Source of the DNA: Virgifigura deserti
Lineage (GTDB): Bacteria; Pseudomonadota; Alphaproteobacteria; Dongiales; Dongiaceae
NCBI GenBank assembly: GCA_003576685.1
Contig: QOZR01000001.1
Coordinates: 186,001 to 250,000 of the forward strand
Reading direction: 5' to 3'
DNA length: 64,000 bases
Notes under the pieces: model-generated
Database searches by the model: none
What the model saw: only the letters and a program-made list of their open reading frames with translations
Told to the model about the DNA's origin: nothing
Position numbers and translations under genes: made by a program
Shown: piece by piece, positions 1-8,312 of the stretch
Layout: the number at the start of each line of letters is the position of its first letter
Numbering within the stretch: position 1 is the first letter of the stretch

Positions 1-1
1 T

Positions 2-583
2 CACGAGAACCGGGGACTCAACCAGCATATCGAGGATGTGGCGCGGCGCGCGGCCCTGGCCGGCTTCCTGGCGCTCGCGCCCGACCTGCTGTCGCCCCTC
101 AGCGGCACGCCTGGGGACCCGGACAGGGCCCGGGAGATGATCGGCCAGCTCGACGCGGCGCAGGCGGTTCGCGACGCGGCCGCCGCGATCGACGCCCTGA
201 AGGCGCGACCGGACGCGAACGGACGGGTCGGCGCGGTCGGCTTCTGCTGGGGCGGGGGCGTCGTCGGACAGCTCGCGGTGGCGGCGGGCGACCGGCTGGG
301 TGCGGCCGTCGTGTTCTACGGCCGCGCACCCGATTCGACCGAGGTCGCCAAGATCCAGGCACCGCTGCTGCTGCACTATGCCGGGCTGGACGAGCGGATC
401 AATGCGGGTGTGCCGGCATTTCAAGGGGCCCTGGACGCGGCCGGGACCGACTACAGGCTGCACATGTATGAAGGCGTCAATCACGCCTTCCACAACGACA
501 GCTCGGCCGAGCGCTACGACGCCGCGGCTGCGGCGCTCGCTTGGGAGCGAACGATCGACTTCCTCAATCAGCAGCTCGGGTGA
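2..583 (+). CDS. dienelactone hydrolase family protein, 5'-truncated by window edge
   Basis: This is the C-terminal 193 residues of a dienelactone-hydrolase-type alpha/beta hydrolase. The reading frame is open from base 2, so the true start lies upstream. The first residues, HENRG, carry the glutamate that pairs with the nucleophile in this family. The nucleophile elbow GFCWGGG has the cysteine typical of DLH rather than a serine. The acid follows in AGLDERI and the histidine in NHAFHND. Family members hydrolyse dienelactone in chloroaromatic breakdown, but many genomic homologues act on unknown esters or lactones, so the substrate is open. All catalytic positions visible in the fragment are intact. 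It is transcribed away from the next genes and has no clear operon partner in view. Confidence 0.9.
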   Translation, partial: HENRGLNQHIEDVARRAALAGFLALAPDLLSPLSGTPGDPDRAREMIGQLDAAQAVRDAAAAIDALKARPDANGRVGAVGFCWGGGVVGQLAVAAGDRLGAAVVFYGRAPDSTEVAKIQAPLLLHYAGLDERINAGVPAFQGALDAAGTDYRLHMYEGVNHAFHNDSSAERYDAAAAALAWERTIDFLNQQLG

Positions 584-924
584 TTGCGCGAGACGAGGTG
601 GAAACAGGCCAGCGCGGAACAGGCGATCATGGCGAAAATCACGGCCGTCATCGTGAGCGCGGTCCCGCTCGCGACGTAGCCGACCACCCAGCTCGCGATG
701 GAGGCGAGCTCGACCGGACGACGTGAACGCTCGGCAAACAATACTACGAGGGACGGTAAGGAGAAAGCGGAAACCCACGACCTTCTCGGCACAGCCATTG
801 CAGCGTCGCGCCAGAACCTGATCCGTTCGCATCGAACCAGCATATGCGCCTTTTTGCAGCCAGACCCCCTTGCTCTGCGCAGCGAGTCGGGGCATAGAAA
901 AATATCCGCCCGGTCCTCCGCCAA
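568..924 (-). CDS. possible small membrane protein, poorly supported
   Basis: This open frame of up to 118 codons runs opposite to the dienelactone hydrolase and overlaps its last 16 bases. Only the last 45 or so residues look protein-like. They form one long hydrophobic stretch (ASWVVGYVAS through VIFAMIACSALACF) that could span the membrane once or twice. The upstream part is arginine-rich and resembles translated noncoding DNA. I see no Shine-Dalgarno sequence before any candidate start, so the real start, if the gene exists, may be an internal TTG. I do not recognise a family. Confidence 0.25.
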   Translation of the reverse strand: MAEDRADIFLCPDSLRRARGSGCKKAHMLVRCERIRFWRDAAMAVPRRSWVSAFSLPSLVVLFAERSRRPVELASIASWVVGYVASGTALTMTAVIFAMIACSALACFHLVSRNHPSC

Positions 925-971
925 GGAACATCCGTTCCGCTTCGCGTGTTGGACCGATGGCTTATCTCGGC

Positions 972-1083
972 CTAGAGCCTGATCCGATCACATCGATTCG
1001 ATCGGTGGATCAGTCTCGAATTGTTTGAATGAGAGGACGATTCACTGATCAGGTCGGGTCAACCTGATCGGATCGTACTCTAG
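972..1083 (+). repeat. CTAG-bounded palindromic repeat, full copy A
   Basis: This 112-bp element begins CTAGAG and ends CTCTAG. The termini extend into inverted GATCCGATC/GATCGGATC. It holds two hairpin-forming halves: the left has GATCACATCG next to an imperfect partner, the right has GATCAGGT facing ACCTGATC. The middle carries AATTGTTTGAATGAGAGGACGA. The copy at 20674-20790 is nearly the exact reverse complement and the one at 41081-41198 is in the same orientation. It lies just upstream of the DUF882 gene. Confidence 0.9.
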
Positions 1084-1118
1084 CATGGATGCATCCCAGC
1101 ACTACAGAGAGGTTCAGC

Positions 1119-1742
1119 ATGGCGCAAAGACGAGCGGCGGGTCGTTCCGCCCGGATCTCGAACTCATCTTTCGGGCGACGACACGTCCTCGCCGGTTCCT
1201 GCGCCGTGCTTGCGACCGCGCTCCTGCCGAATGCTGGATCGGCAGCGACCGGGAGCGAGACCGGGACGTCGATCGAGGCGCTGCTCGGTCTCTCCGAGCG
1301 CCGACTTGTACTCTACAATCCGCGCACGCTTGAAAATCTCGACCTGGTCTATTGGCGTGACGGCCATTACGACCCGATTGTGCTCCGGGCCGTCAACTGG
1401 TTCATGCGCGACATTCGGGCCGAGGCGGCGAAGGACATCGATTGCGCGCTCCTCGACCTCATCTGCTCGATGCACCGCGCCACGGAATCAGACGAGCCGT
1501 TCACGATCCTGAGCGGCTATCGCTCGGAGCAGACCAATCATCAGCTGATCGAGATGGGGGTCCATGCCGCGGAGAACAGCTTCCACATCCAGGGCAAGGC
1601 CGTCGATCTGCGCATGTCCGGATTTTCAACCAAGGGATTGAGATATCTTGCGGCGGAACGGCAGGTCGGCGGAATCGGCTACTATCCGCAGGACGGATTC
1701 CTTCACCTCGACACCGGGCCGATCCGCTTTTGGCAGGGATAG
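1119..1742 (+). CDS. DUF882/YcbK-like peptidase-fold protein with Tat signal
   Basis: This 207-residue protein resembles the YcbK/DUF882 group of M15-type peptidoglycan peptidases. I start it at the ATG at 1119, six bases after AGAGAGG; an ATG at 1089 in the same frame has no such site. The N-terminus has a twin-arginine pattern (FGRRHVLAGSC) followed by a hydrophobic stretch and an Ala-X-Ala-like region, predicting Tat export to the periplasm. The C-terminal half has the family signatures SGYRSEQTN, a histidine in SFHIQGKAVDLRM and a final HLD near GFLHLDTG, which would be metal ligands. Known relatives trim peptide stems of peptidoglycan; activity here is inferred. The stop codon TAG is the first three bases of a truncated palindromic repeat. 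Confidence 0.85.
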   Translation: MAQRRAAGRSARISNSSFGRRHVLAGSCAVLATALLPNAGSAATGSETGTSIEALLGLSERRLVLYNPRTLENLDLVYWRDGHYDPIVLRAVNWFMRDIRAEAAKDIDCALLDLICSMHRATESDEPFTILSGYRSEQTNHQLIEMGVHAAENSFHIQGKAVDLRMSGFSTKGLRYLAAERQVGGIGYYPQDGFLHLDTGPIRFWQG

Positions 1743-1765
1743 AGCCTGACCCGATCACATCGATG
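1740..1765 (+). repeat. CTAG-type palindromic repeat, truncated left end (copy G)
   Basis: TAGAGCCTGACCCGATCACA and the following bases match the left end of copy A with one substitution, then similarity stops. Its first three bases are the stop codon of the DUF882 gene. Confidence 0.75.
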
Positions 1766-1781
1766 TCAGGGCGGCGTCCGG

Positions 1782-3404
1782 TCACGCCGGGCGCGGCGCG
1801 CTAGGTCGACCGAACAGATAGCCTTGACCGTAATCGATGCCGAGGCCGCGCAGCGCCTCCGCCTGCTCTTTCGTCTCGATCATCTCCGCGACGGTCTCGA
1901 TGCCGAGATCGCGGCACAGGCCGACCGTCGCCTTGATGATCGCGCGATCGCGATCGACCGAGAGCATGCGCTGGACATAGGCGCCGTCGATCTTGACGAA
2001 ATCGACGGTGAGTGCCTCGAGATAGGGAAACGAGGTCGCGCCGGTGCCGAAATCGTCGAGGCAGACGCGATGGCCGTCACGCCGAAGCCGCTGCAGTACA
2101 GTCTCGGCGTGTGCGAGATCGTCGATCTGGCTGGTTTCGGTTATCTCGAACATTAGCTTCTTGCGGATCGAGTCGTTCCGATTGAGCATCGTTCGCAGCG
2201 TCGCCACGAAGCTGTCGCTGCCCAGTGAGCGGGCGGATAGGTTCACCGCAACCTCGGGTAGTGGGTTTCGCTGGGCGTTGTCGAGCAGGAGGCGGACCAC
2301 CCGTTCACAGACGGCAAGATCCACCTCGCTGCTCAGATCCACGCTTTCGGCAAAGCCAAGGAGTGAAACGGGCGATTCTCCTTTGACTGTTCGCAGCAGC
2401 GCTTCGTAATGATGCAACACGCCGGTTCGCAGGTTGACGATCGGCTGAAGCACGATGTGGAAGTCTCGAGTGGCGACTGTCTGGCGCAATGCGGTGATGC
2501 GTGACGCGGTTTCGGCGAGAAGCTCCGTCATGCCCGCGACCAGCGACGGTGTTGACAGCGCCTCCACGCCGGCGGTGGCGAATTTCGACAGGACATAGCC
2601 GAGTGCCCGGGCGCCATCGGCCGCGGTCAGATCGGCTGTCGACAGTTGCAGGCTGTGACGGTGAACGGCCACGCCGCGGCCCCGGGGGTCTGCATCGCCT
2701 GCCAAAGTGGCGATGTGCCGTTCGACGTCGGCGATCTCGACCGAGGGCTCATGAAGCAACCCGAACCGGTCCGGACCCAGGCGCACCGCCGCATCGCCCT
2801 CAAGCGATGCCGCCCGCAGGACCGCGCCGATATCGGCCATTAGATTGGCCCCGGCATCGCCGTCGAGACAGGACTGAAGCTCAGGGACCCCGGACAATTC
2901 GAGCAGCGTCAACTCAGCGTGGTCGCCGCCGTCGCCGTTCGCCTGCAACCAAGTCGTGGCCCGATCCCGGAAATCGGCTTCGGCGAGCAGCCCCGTAGCC
3001 TCGTCGCGGTTGCTCGCCGGCACTTGGTTCCAGGATACCTTGCCGCCTGTCACCGCTAGATGCGTCAATCCGTCGCTGTCGGGCAGCCGAAAGCCGGCAA
3101 GCCATACCGATTGCTTGCCCTGGGCAAACCGGACCGGGAGTGGCTGAAAGCGCATGCCGCTTTTGACACGATCGAGCGCCGCGGCGACAAGGCGGCGGTC
3201 ATCCAGTGCAACCAGATTTAGCAGCGATTGTCCAACAAGAGCGGACGCATCGCGACCCGTGAACTGGCGGGCGGCGCCGGAGGCGAACTGGATGCTGCGC
3301 TTTGCGTCGATTTCCAGAAGAAGATCCGCCGCGGCGAAAGCGAAGGCGACAAAGCGGTCTCGCTCGTTCCGAAGACTCGTTTCCTGGGCAAGAGGATTCG
3401 CCAA
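1782..3404 (-). CDS. PAS/degenerate GGDEF/EAL cyclic-di-GMP phosphodiesterase
   Basis: This 540-residue soluble regulator has a PAS-like sensor region (about residues 12-125), a GGDEF-fold region without the GGDEF motif (RLGPDRFGLL at about 209-217) and a full EAL domain (about 300-535). The EAL domain keeps the residues needed for metal binding and hydrolysis: EAL at 334-336, the Asn in VNLS, DDFGTG at 450-455, Lys471 in KID, Glu507 and Glu510 in AEMIET, and the closing GQGYLFGRP. It is therefore likely an active cyclic-di-GMP phosphodiesterase whose diguanylate cyclase domain is dead and perhaps regulatory. The start used is a TTG preceded by AGGA. No transmembrane segment is visible, so it should be cytoplasmic. 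It stands alone, convergent with the DUF882 gene. Confidence 0.9.
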   Translation of the reverse strand: MANPLAQETSLRNERDRFVAFAFAAADLLLEIDAKRSIQFASGAARQFTGRDASALVGQSLLNLVALDDRRLVAAALDRVKSGMRFQPLPVRFAQGKQSVWLAGFRLPDSDGLTHLAVTGGKVSWNQVPASNRDEATGLLAEADFRDRATTWLQANGDGGDHAELTLLELSGVPELQSCLDGDAGANLMADIGAVLRAASLEGDAAVRLGPDRFGLLHEPSVEIADVERHIATLAGDADPRGRGVAVHRHSLQLSTADLTAADGARALGYVLSKFATAGVEALSTPSLVAGMTELLAETASRITALRQTVATRDFHIVLQPIVNLRTGVLHHYEALLRTVKGESPVSLLGFAESVDLSSEVDLAVCERVVRLLLDNAQRNPLPEVAVNLSARSLGSDSFVATLRTMLNRNDSIRKKLMFEITETSQIDDLAHAETVLQRLRRDGHRVCLDDFGTGATSFPYLEALTVDFVKIDGAYVQRMLSVDRDRAIIKATVGLCRDLGIETVAEMIETKEQAEALRGLGIDYGQGYLFGRPSAPRPA

Positions 3405-3549
3405 GCTAAAATTCCTGTGGGTACTTGTTCGCCGAGCTGTGCGCCAATACCAATCGCCTGTCCCGACGACTTATAGTGAACCGATGTGGTTACCGGCTGC
3501 TTAACGCGGAATTGGTGACGCAGCGGCCGCAAATGGATAGGTTCCCGCG

Positions 3550-3972
3550 ATGATCCGAATTTCCGACAGCATCGCCATCGACGAGCGGGAGATCGCGGAG
3601 AGTTTCGTCCGCGCCTCTGGGCCTGGCGGTCAAAACGTGAACAAGCTGGCGACGGCGGTTCAGCTCCGCTTCGACGTCCGCCGCTCGCGGACGCTTCCGG
3701 ATGATGTGCGGGCGCGGCTGGAGCGGCTCGCGGGCCGGCGAGTGACTCAGGACGGTGTGCTCGTCATCACCGCCCAGCGCTATCGCACCCAGGAGCGCAA
3801 CCGCGTGGATGCGCTGGAGCGGCTGGTGGATCTGATTCGTCGCGCTGCTGTCCCGCCGGTGCCGAGACGGGCCACCAAACCAACAGCGGGCGCACGCCGC
3901 CGTCGCCTGGATGAAAAAGGGCGCCGCTCCGCCATGAAGAAACTGCGGAGCGCACGGCCGCCACCGGAATAG
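3550..3972 (+). CDS. arfB: peptidyl-tRNA hydrolase ArfB (YaeJ-like ribosome rescue factor)
   Basis: This 140-residue protein has the release-factor catalytic loop SGPGGQNVNK near residue 23, with the GGQ that triggers peptidyl-tRNA hydrolysis. It lacks the codon-recognition domains of full release factors. The C-terminus is a basic tail (RRRRLDEKGRRSAMKKLRSARP), which in ArfB inserts into the empty mRNA channel of stalled ribosomes. Length and layout match the ArfB/ICT1 family, which rescues ribosomes on non-stop messages. It is transcribed divergently from the EAL-domain gene and has no obvious operon partner. Confidence 0.93.
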   Translation: MIRISDSIAIDEREIAESFVRASGPGGQNVNKLATAVQLRFDVRRSRTLPDDVRARLERLAGRRVTQDGVLVITAQRYRTQERNRVDALERLVDLIRRAAVPPVPRRATKPTAGARRRRLDEKGRRSAMKKLRSARPPPE

Positions 3973-4125
3973 GGGCAGGGCCACGGGCCCCCGGCGGACC
4001 CCGACGCCAGCAGGCAACATCTCCACCCTCCAAATCGGCTCTCGTTTCCGCGGGTCGATTTGCGATATAGGGATGTGCCGCCGACCGCTCTTCGGGACGA
4101 GGTGGGGCATGGTAGGGGGAATTGA

Positions 4126-5643
4126 ATGAAAGTCCGCATCGACATGGGATCGGCGTCGACGCCTCGAGGACTGGGCGCGGAGACGCCGGCGACGCTCGAT
4201 CTTGAGGAGTTGCTCGCGACGCGCCTGCTGGTGCAGGGGAATTCCGGGTCCGGCAAGTCGCACCTGCTCCGCCGCCTGCTCGAGCAGAGCGCTCCTTGGG
4301 TGCAGCAGGTCATTATCGATCCCGAGGGCGACTTCGTGACGCTGGCGGACGCGTTCAGCCATATGGTCGTCGACGCTGCCGCCCACACGGAGGGCGCCCT
4401 GCATCGGATCGCCGGCCGGGTTCGTGAGCACCGCGTCTCCGTCGTTCTCAATCTGGAGGATCTCGACGTCGAGATGCAGATGCGCCACGCCGCGGCCTTT
4501 CTCGCCGGGCTGTTCGATGCCGATCGTGATTTCTGGTACCCGATGCTTGTGGTCGTCGACGAGGCGCAGCTCTTCGCCCCGTCCGCGGCCGGCGAAGTCT
4601 CCGACGATGCGCGCAAGGCCTCGCTCGGCGCCATGACCGACCTCATGTGCCGTGGCCGCAAGCGCGGGCTGGCCGGGGTGATCGCGACCCAGCGCCTCGC
4701 CAAGCTCGCCAAGAACGTCGCGGCCGAGGCGTCGAATTTCCTGATGGGCCGCACCTTCCTCGATATCGACATGGCGCGCGCCGCCGACCTGCTCGGCATG
4801 GAGCGCCGGCAGGCCGAGATGTTCCGGGACCTGGAGCGCGGCCACTTCGTGGCACTCGGCCCGGCACTCGCCAAGCGCCCTCTACCGATCCGGATCGGCG
4901 AGGTGCAGACCTCCGGACGGAGCGGCAGCCCGAAGCTGACGCCGCTGCCGGAGACGCCGGAGGACGTTCACGAACTGATCCTGAAGCCGGGCGAGCCCGA
5001 GATACCGCGGCCGCCCGTGCGACGGCCGGCTCCGTCGGCGAGTGCGGATGCAATCCTTCAACAGCTGGCCCAGTCGCGGCCGGCGCCGGCGGAGACCGGT
5101 CCGGCGGCCGAAGAGCGGGCCGCCGAGCTTGGGCCGGTGTTCGACGAGATCCTGCGCCGGATCCTCGCCGACCCGGAGGCGGCATTCCGCTCCGTCGCGG
5201 TCCTCTATCAGGACTTCCTGGTCCACTGCCGGATGCACAAGATCGGCGCCGAGGCGCTCGATCTGCCCGCTTTCCGGCGGAAGCTGGTGATGGCCCGTGC
5301 GGGCGTCGACGCCGCCACGGCTGACAGCCCGGAGTGGGAGAGGGCGGTTTCCGCGGCGGCGGAATTGCCGGAGGACATCCGGGGCGTGTTCCTGCTGCTG
5401 GCCCGCGCCGCGGTTACGCAGGCACCATGCCCCTCGGACGGCGAGGTCGCGCGGGCTTGCGGCAGCCATTCACCGGGGCGGGCGCGACGTCTCCTGGCCT
5501 ATATGGAGCAGCGCGGCTTCGTCGTCTCCCGCGTCGAACGCGACGGCAATCGCGTCATCGCGCTGCCCGGCCTGGACTGCGAAACGGCGCCCGGCGACCC
5601 TCTTGCCACCGAGGCACCGCAGCAGCTGATGGCGGGAGACTGA
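4126..5643 (+). CDS. HerA-like (DUF87) ATPase with C-terminal winged-helix-like region
   Basis: This 505-residue P-loop ATPase resembles the HerA/FtsK-type DUF87 family. The Walker A motif is GNSGSGKS at about residues 38-45 and the Walker B is LVVVDEAQLF at 141-150. A sensor-like IATQRLAKL segment and the typical LMCRGRKRG follow. After the ATPase core (to about residue 270) comes a proline-rich linker, then an alpha-helical region and, near residues 435-490, what looks like a winged helix (EVARACGSHS, RRLLAYMEQRGFV). HerA proteins usually pump DNA with the nuclease NurA, but no NurA or other nuclease gene is adjacent. A role in DNA handling is inferred only from the fold. Confidence 0.8.
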   Translation: MKVRIDMGSASTPRGLGAETPATLDLEELLATRLLVQGNSGSGKSHLLRRLLEQSAPWVQQVIIDPEGDFVTLADAFSHMVVDAAAHTEGALHRIAGRVREHRVSVVLNLEDLDVEMQMRHAAAFLAGLFDADRDFWYPMLVVVDEAQLFAPSAAGEVSDDARKASLGAMTDLMCRGRKRGLAGVIATQRLAKLAKNVAAEASNFLMGRTFLDIDMARAADLLGMERRQAEMFRDLERGHFVALGPALAKRPLPIRIGEVQTSGRSGSPKLTPLPETPEDVHELILKPGEPEIPRPPVRRPAPSASADAILQQLAQSRPAPAETGPAAEERAAELGPVFDEILRRILADPEAAFRSVAVLYQDFLVHCRMHKIGAEALDLPAFRRKLVMARAGVDAATADSPEWERAVSAAAELPEDIRGVFLLLARAAVTQAPCPSDGEVARACGSHSPGRARRLLAYMEQRGFVVSRVERDGNRVIALPGLDCETAPGDPLATEAPQQLMAGD

Positions 5644-5659
5644 GCAAGAAGCGGGAGGA

Positions 5660-6085
5660 CTAGCGGGCGAATATCATCATAACCAGGGCGAGCAAGCCCA
5701 GAAGGGCGCGAACCGCATGTAGCGCCCCCCACTTGCTGAGGAGCCCCAGGGCCAGGTCGCTCGTTCCATCCAAGCCTTCGTCCTCCAGCCGGTGATTCGT
5801 CGGGAAGATCACGAGCAGCGTGAAAGGGACGACCGCTCCGATGACGAGAGCGGCAATGAGCCAGACAGCGCTTGAGCCCGTAAGCCAAGCCGCAATGCCG
5901 AGGACGGCGCCGGCGACGGCTAAGGGCGCTTGCATCGCGGTGCCGCGCTTGTAGCTTGGTCGCCATTGGGTGAGCGCGACCGCGGAGCCGCAGGAGAGGC
6001 GGGCAGGGTGCTCGACGAGAGAGACGTAGATGGCCGCTCCGGTGAACAGCGCCGTCGCCAGCGTGGCAAGGCCTTCAAACCACAT
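5660..6085 (-). CDS. DUF1772-type integral membrane protein
   Basis: This 141-residue inner-membrane protein has about four hydrophobic segments: near the N-terminus (LATLATALFTGAAIYVSL), two in the middle (APLAVAGAVLGIAAW; VWLIAALVIGAVVPFTLLVI) and one at the end (ALLGLLALVMMIF). The conserved-looking VEHPAR after the first segment and the PTNHRL motif fit the DUF1772/anthrone-oxygenase-like family. Its biochemical role is unknown in most bacteria. The start at 6085 is preceded by the strong site AGGAGGT; a longer reading from 6124 lacks one. It is the last gene of the minus-strand run that begins at infA. Confidence 0.8.
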   Translation of the reverse strand: MWFEGLATLATALFTGAAIYVSLVEHPARLSCGSAVALTQWRPSYKRGTAMQAPLAVAGAVLGIAAWLTGSSAVWLIAALVIGAVVPFTLLVIFPTNHRLEDEGLDGTSDLALGLLSKWGALHAVRALLGLLALVMMIFAR

Positions 6086-6152
6086 ACCGACCTCCTGATT
6101 TTGTATGGCTGACGAAAGCGGCACTGCCGGAAAAGGGAACGCGCGTCAAAAC

Positions 6153-6707
6153 TCAATCACGGCTGCCGAGCCGATCGAGGATGAACCCGACGCGCTCTGC
6201 GACCGGCGCAAGCGGCAGGGCAACAAGCTCATAGCCATAGCCCGAATAGGTTTCGACCATTGCCTGATAGGTTTGCTCGGCCTCCTCCAGCGTCTGCTTT
6301 CGCTCGGCGTCCTGCTCGAATATCTCGGGCCAGGGCGGAGCGATATAGACGCGGCGATTGTACCGGAACATCCTTGAAGCTCTGTCCATATAGGCGGGCA
6401 CAGGCAACTGCATGAGGCGCAGATAGCCGACAATGTCCGGGATACCCCGATCGAAGAAGACGGGGCCGTGCCGCTCACAGGCGATGTGGTAGGACCGCAA
6501 GTCCCAGCATAGCATCAGCTCCGCAAAGGCTTGTGGGTCCGACCAGGGCAAGGCGTTTCCCCCAATCGCGAGCTGATCCTGAATTATGGCCCGGCCCGCT
6601 TCAACGGATCGGGCGAAGCCTTCCCGTTCCAGAGCGTCAATCAAGCTGCTCTTACCGGAACCGGGGCCGCCGGTGATGACGACGAAGCGCTGCGGGTCGT
6701 CGATCAT
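6153..6707 (-). CDS. P-loop AAA-type ATPase/kinase-like protein
   Basis: This 184-residue protein opens with a perfect Walker A motif, ITGGPGSGKSS at residues 11-21, and later has FFDRGIPD, which resembles the Walker B/lid part of small NadR- or shikimate-kinase-like P-loop proteins. Homologues are usually annotated only as AAA-family ATPase. The size and the single nucleotide-binding domain suggest a small-molecule or protein kinase rather than a motor, but no substrate can be read from the sequence. It follows the DUF188 gene by 16 bases on the same strand and is probably cotranscribed with it. Confidence 0.8.
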   Translation of the reverse strand: MIDDPQRFVVITGGPGSGKSSLIDALEREGFARSVEAGRAIIQDQLAIGGNALPWSDPQAFAELMLCWDLRSYHIACERHGPVFFDRGIPDIVGYLRLMQLPVPAYMDRASRMFRYNRRVYIAPPWPEIFEQDAERKQTLEEAEQTYQAMVETYSGYGYELVALPLAPVAERVGFILDRLGSRD

Positions 6708-6723
6708 AGGGCAAAGCTCCCTA

Positions 6724-7176
6724 TCACCGCCCGCGGCGGATGGACTGGATCATCTGCTCCAATGCTTCAAGAAAGCGGGAGCGGTCCTGTTTGGAAAAGG
6801 CCGGCCCGCCGCCTTTTATCTCTCCGCTGTCGCGCAGCTGCGCCATCAGGTCGCGCATCGCGACAGCCATGCCGATGCTGTTCTCGGTGAAGGGCTTGCC
6901 CGTCGGGCCGAGCGCGCGAGCGCCCTTCTTCAGGCACCGGGCTGCTAGCGGGATATCAGCGGTGACGACGATGTCGTTGTCCCCGATATGTTCGGCGATC
7001 CAGTCATCCGCGGCGTCGAGGCCTTCCGGCACCACGACCCGACGGACCAGCGGGCTTTCGGTCACACGGAGCCAGCGGTTGCTGACCAGGTGGACGATGA
7101 GCGCGTGGCGTTCCGCCACCCGAAGCACCTCATCCTTGACCGGACAGGCGTCGCCGTCGATGTAGATTTCCGACAC
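6724..7176 (-). CDS. yaiI: YaiI/YqxD family (DUF188) PIN-like protein
   Basis: This 150-residue protein matches the UPF0178/YaiI/YqxD family along its full length. It starts MSEIYIDGDACPVKDEV, with conserved acidic residues that place it near PIN/NYN nuclease folds, and continues with VVTADIPLAARCLKKGA and GKPFTENSIG. The biochemical function of the family is not established; a nuclease-like metal-binding fold is known from relatives. It lies 24 bases downstream of ogt and 16 bases upstream of the P-loop ATPase gene, so it is probably part of one operon. Confidence 0.9.
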   Translation of the reverse strand: MSEIYIDGDACPVKDEVLRVAERHALIVHLVSNRWLRVTESPLVRRVVVPEGLDAADDWIAEHIGDNDIVVTADIPLAARCLKKGARALGPTGKPFTENSIGMAVAMRDLMAQLRDSGEIKGGGPAFSKQDRSRFLEALEQMIQSIRRGR

Positions 7177-7180
7177 TCTC

Positions 7181-7206
7181 AGATCTCTCAGGCAGATCTC
7201 TCAGGC
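7181..7206. repeat. 13-bp tandem duplication
   Basis: AGATCTCTCAGGC occurs twice in direct succession, with a partial third (AGTTCTC). It covers the ogt stop codon and the ogt-yaiI gap. Confidence 0.8.
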
Positions 7207-7728
7207 AGTTCTCTTCGCTCCGAACCCTGGCAGCCGGACGCCTTCATGCTCGAGGAGCCAACGTTTCCGCGCAAGGCCGCCGCCATAGCCCGTCAGAGTC
7301 CCGTCGGCGCCGATTACGCGGTGGCAGGGCACGACGATGCTGACGGGATTTGAGCCGTTCGCGAGGCCGACCGCACGGCTGGCCGCCGGCTTTCCAAGCA
7401 TCGCCGCCAAGCGTCCATAGGTTGTCGTCGACCCGATCGGGATCGCGCGCAGGGCCGCCCACACCTCGCGCTGGAACGGCGTCCCGCCGGTCCGGACCGG
7501 AACGGCGTCGAGCGCGTCGAAACGGCCGGCAAGATAATCCATGATCCGATTGTTGAGGCCGCCGGGATTCGTCGCGGGCATCAGGTGATAGTCGCCGTAC
7601 TGACGCCGAAGGAGCAGGCGCATGCGCGGCTCATACTCCTCGAAATCGAGGGCCCGAAGCGCTTCGCCGTCAGAGACCAGCAGGATGGTCCCGATCGGGG
7701 AGGGTATGCGGTCGATAAACAGATCCAC
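7201..7728 (-). CDS. ogt: methylated-DNA--protein-cysteine methyltransferase
   Basis: This 175-residue Ogt/MGMT protein removes alkyl groups from O6-alkylguanine in DNA by irreversible transfer to its own cysteine. The active-site motif IVVPCHRVIG places the acceptor Cys at residue 135. The DNA-binding helix (TTTYGRLAAMLGKPAASRAVG) and the closing segment LTGYGGGLARKRWLLEHEG are all intact. The length is that of stand-alone Ogt, without the Ada regulatory domain. It lies 35 bases downstream of infA on the same strand. Confidence 0.96.
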   Translation of the reverse strand: MDLFIDRIPSPIGTILLVSDGEALRALDFEEYEPRMRLLLRRQYGDYHLMPATNPGGLNNRIMDYLAGRFDALDAVPVRTGGTPFQREVWAALRAIPIGSTTTYGRLAAMLGKPAASRAVGLANGSNPVSIVVPCHRVIGADGTLTGYGGGLARKRWLLEHEGVRLPGFGAKRTA

Positions 7729-7763
7729 GATTCTCGACGCCGGAGGCCGGATCGGTGCCGCGT

Positions 7764-8039
7764 TCAGCGGCCTCTCTTCATGTAGGTCCTTCGCCGAGTG
7801 GGGGCGGCGGTCGGCCGCTCATCCTTGTGGCGGAAGGTGAGACGACCCTTTGTCAGGTCGTAAGGCGTCATCTCGACGGTGATCCGATCACCGACCAGGA
7901 CGCGAATGCGGTGCTTCTTCATCTTTCCCGACATATAGGCCAGCGCTTCATGGCCGTTGTCGAGCTGAACCCGGAAGCGGGCGTCAGGCAGGAGCTCCAG
8001 GATAACGCCCTCGAACGCGATCAATTCCTCTTTCGCCAA
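7764..8039 (-). CDS. infA: translation initiation factor IF-1
   Basis: This 91-residue S1-fold protein binds the ribosomal A site during initiation. It carries the family pattern: [11 protein letters not shown], the core [35 protein letters not shown] and [13 protein letters not shown]. The C-terminal tail ([17 protein letters not shown]) is longer and more basic than in the compact E. coli protein, a common feature of alphaproteobacterial copies, which may exist as one of two infA genes. A terminator lies between csp and this gene, so infA probably has its own promoter or relies on read-through. Confidence 0.95.
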   Translation of the reverse strand: MAKEELIAFEGVILELLPDARFRVQLDNGHEALAYMSGKMKKHRIRVLVGDRITVEMTPYDLTKGRLTFRHKDERPTAAPTRRRTYMKRGR

Positions 8040-8068
8040 TGCAACACCTCCAAAAATTGGGAAACCTG

Positions 8069-8096
8069 AAAAAAGAGGGGCAGCCGAAGCTGCCCC
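8069..8096 (-). terminator. intrinsic terminator of csp
   Basis: On the minus strand, GGGGCAGC-TTCG-GCTGCCCC (8-bp stem, UUCG-type tetraloop) is followed by CTC and six T. It sits 10 bases after the csp stop codon. Confidence 0.9.
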
Positions 8097-8105
8097 GTCT
8101 CGATA

Positions 8106-8312
8106 TCAGACGGCCTGCAGATTGACCGCCGAGGACTTGCCTTCGCGACCGCGCTCGATATCGAAGCTGACCTTCTGGCCTTCGGCGAGATTGCCGATGC
8201 CGGACCGCTCAACCGCCGAGATGTGAACGAAGACGTCCTTCGAGCCATCCTCGGGCTGGATGAAGCCGTACCCCTTCGTGCTGTTGAACCACTTCACTGT
8301 GCCAATGGACAT
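8106..8312 (-). CDS. cold-shock protein, CspA family
   Basis: This 68-residue single cold-shock domain binds single-stranded nucleic acid and acts as an RNA chaperone. Both RNP motifs are present, KGYGFI and DVFVHI, after the usual [10 protein letters not shown] start. GGAGGGACGAC lies directly before the ATG. A strong terminator follows the stop, so it is probably a monocistronic transcript with a leader of unknown length in the upstream gap. Alphaproteobacteria commonly hold several paralogues; a second, longer cold-shock-domain gene lies at 44936-45256. Confidence 0.95.
   Translation of the reverse strand: MSIGTVKWFNSTKGYGFIQPEDGSKDVFVHISAVERSGIGNLAEGQKVSFDIERGREGKSSAVNLQAV

Noticed and set aside
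925..950. GGAAC-N17-TGTT as an EcfG promoter for the DUF882 gene
   Set aside because: The -10 has T instead of C, the start codon is 170 bases away and a complete repeat element lies between.
3490..4874. Long minus-strand frames (364-451 codons) over arfB and the HerA-like gene
   Set aside because: Both opposite-strand genes have intact catalytic motifs and ribosome sites; the minus frames are arginine- and histidine-rich shadows.
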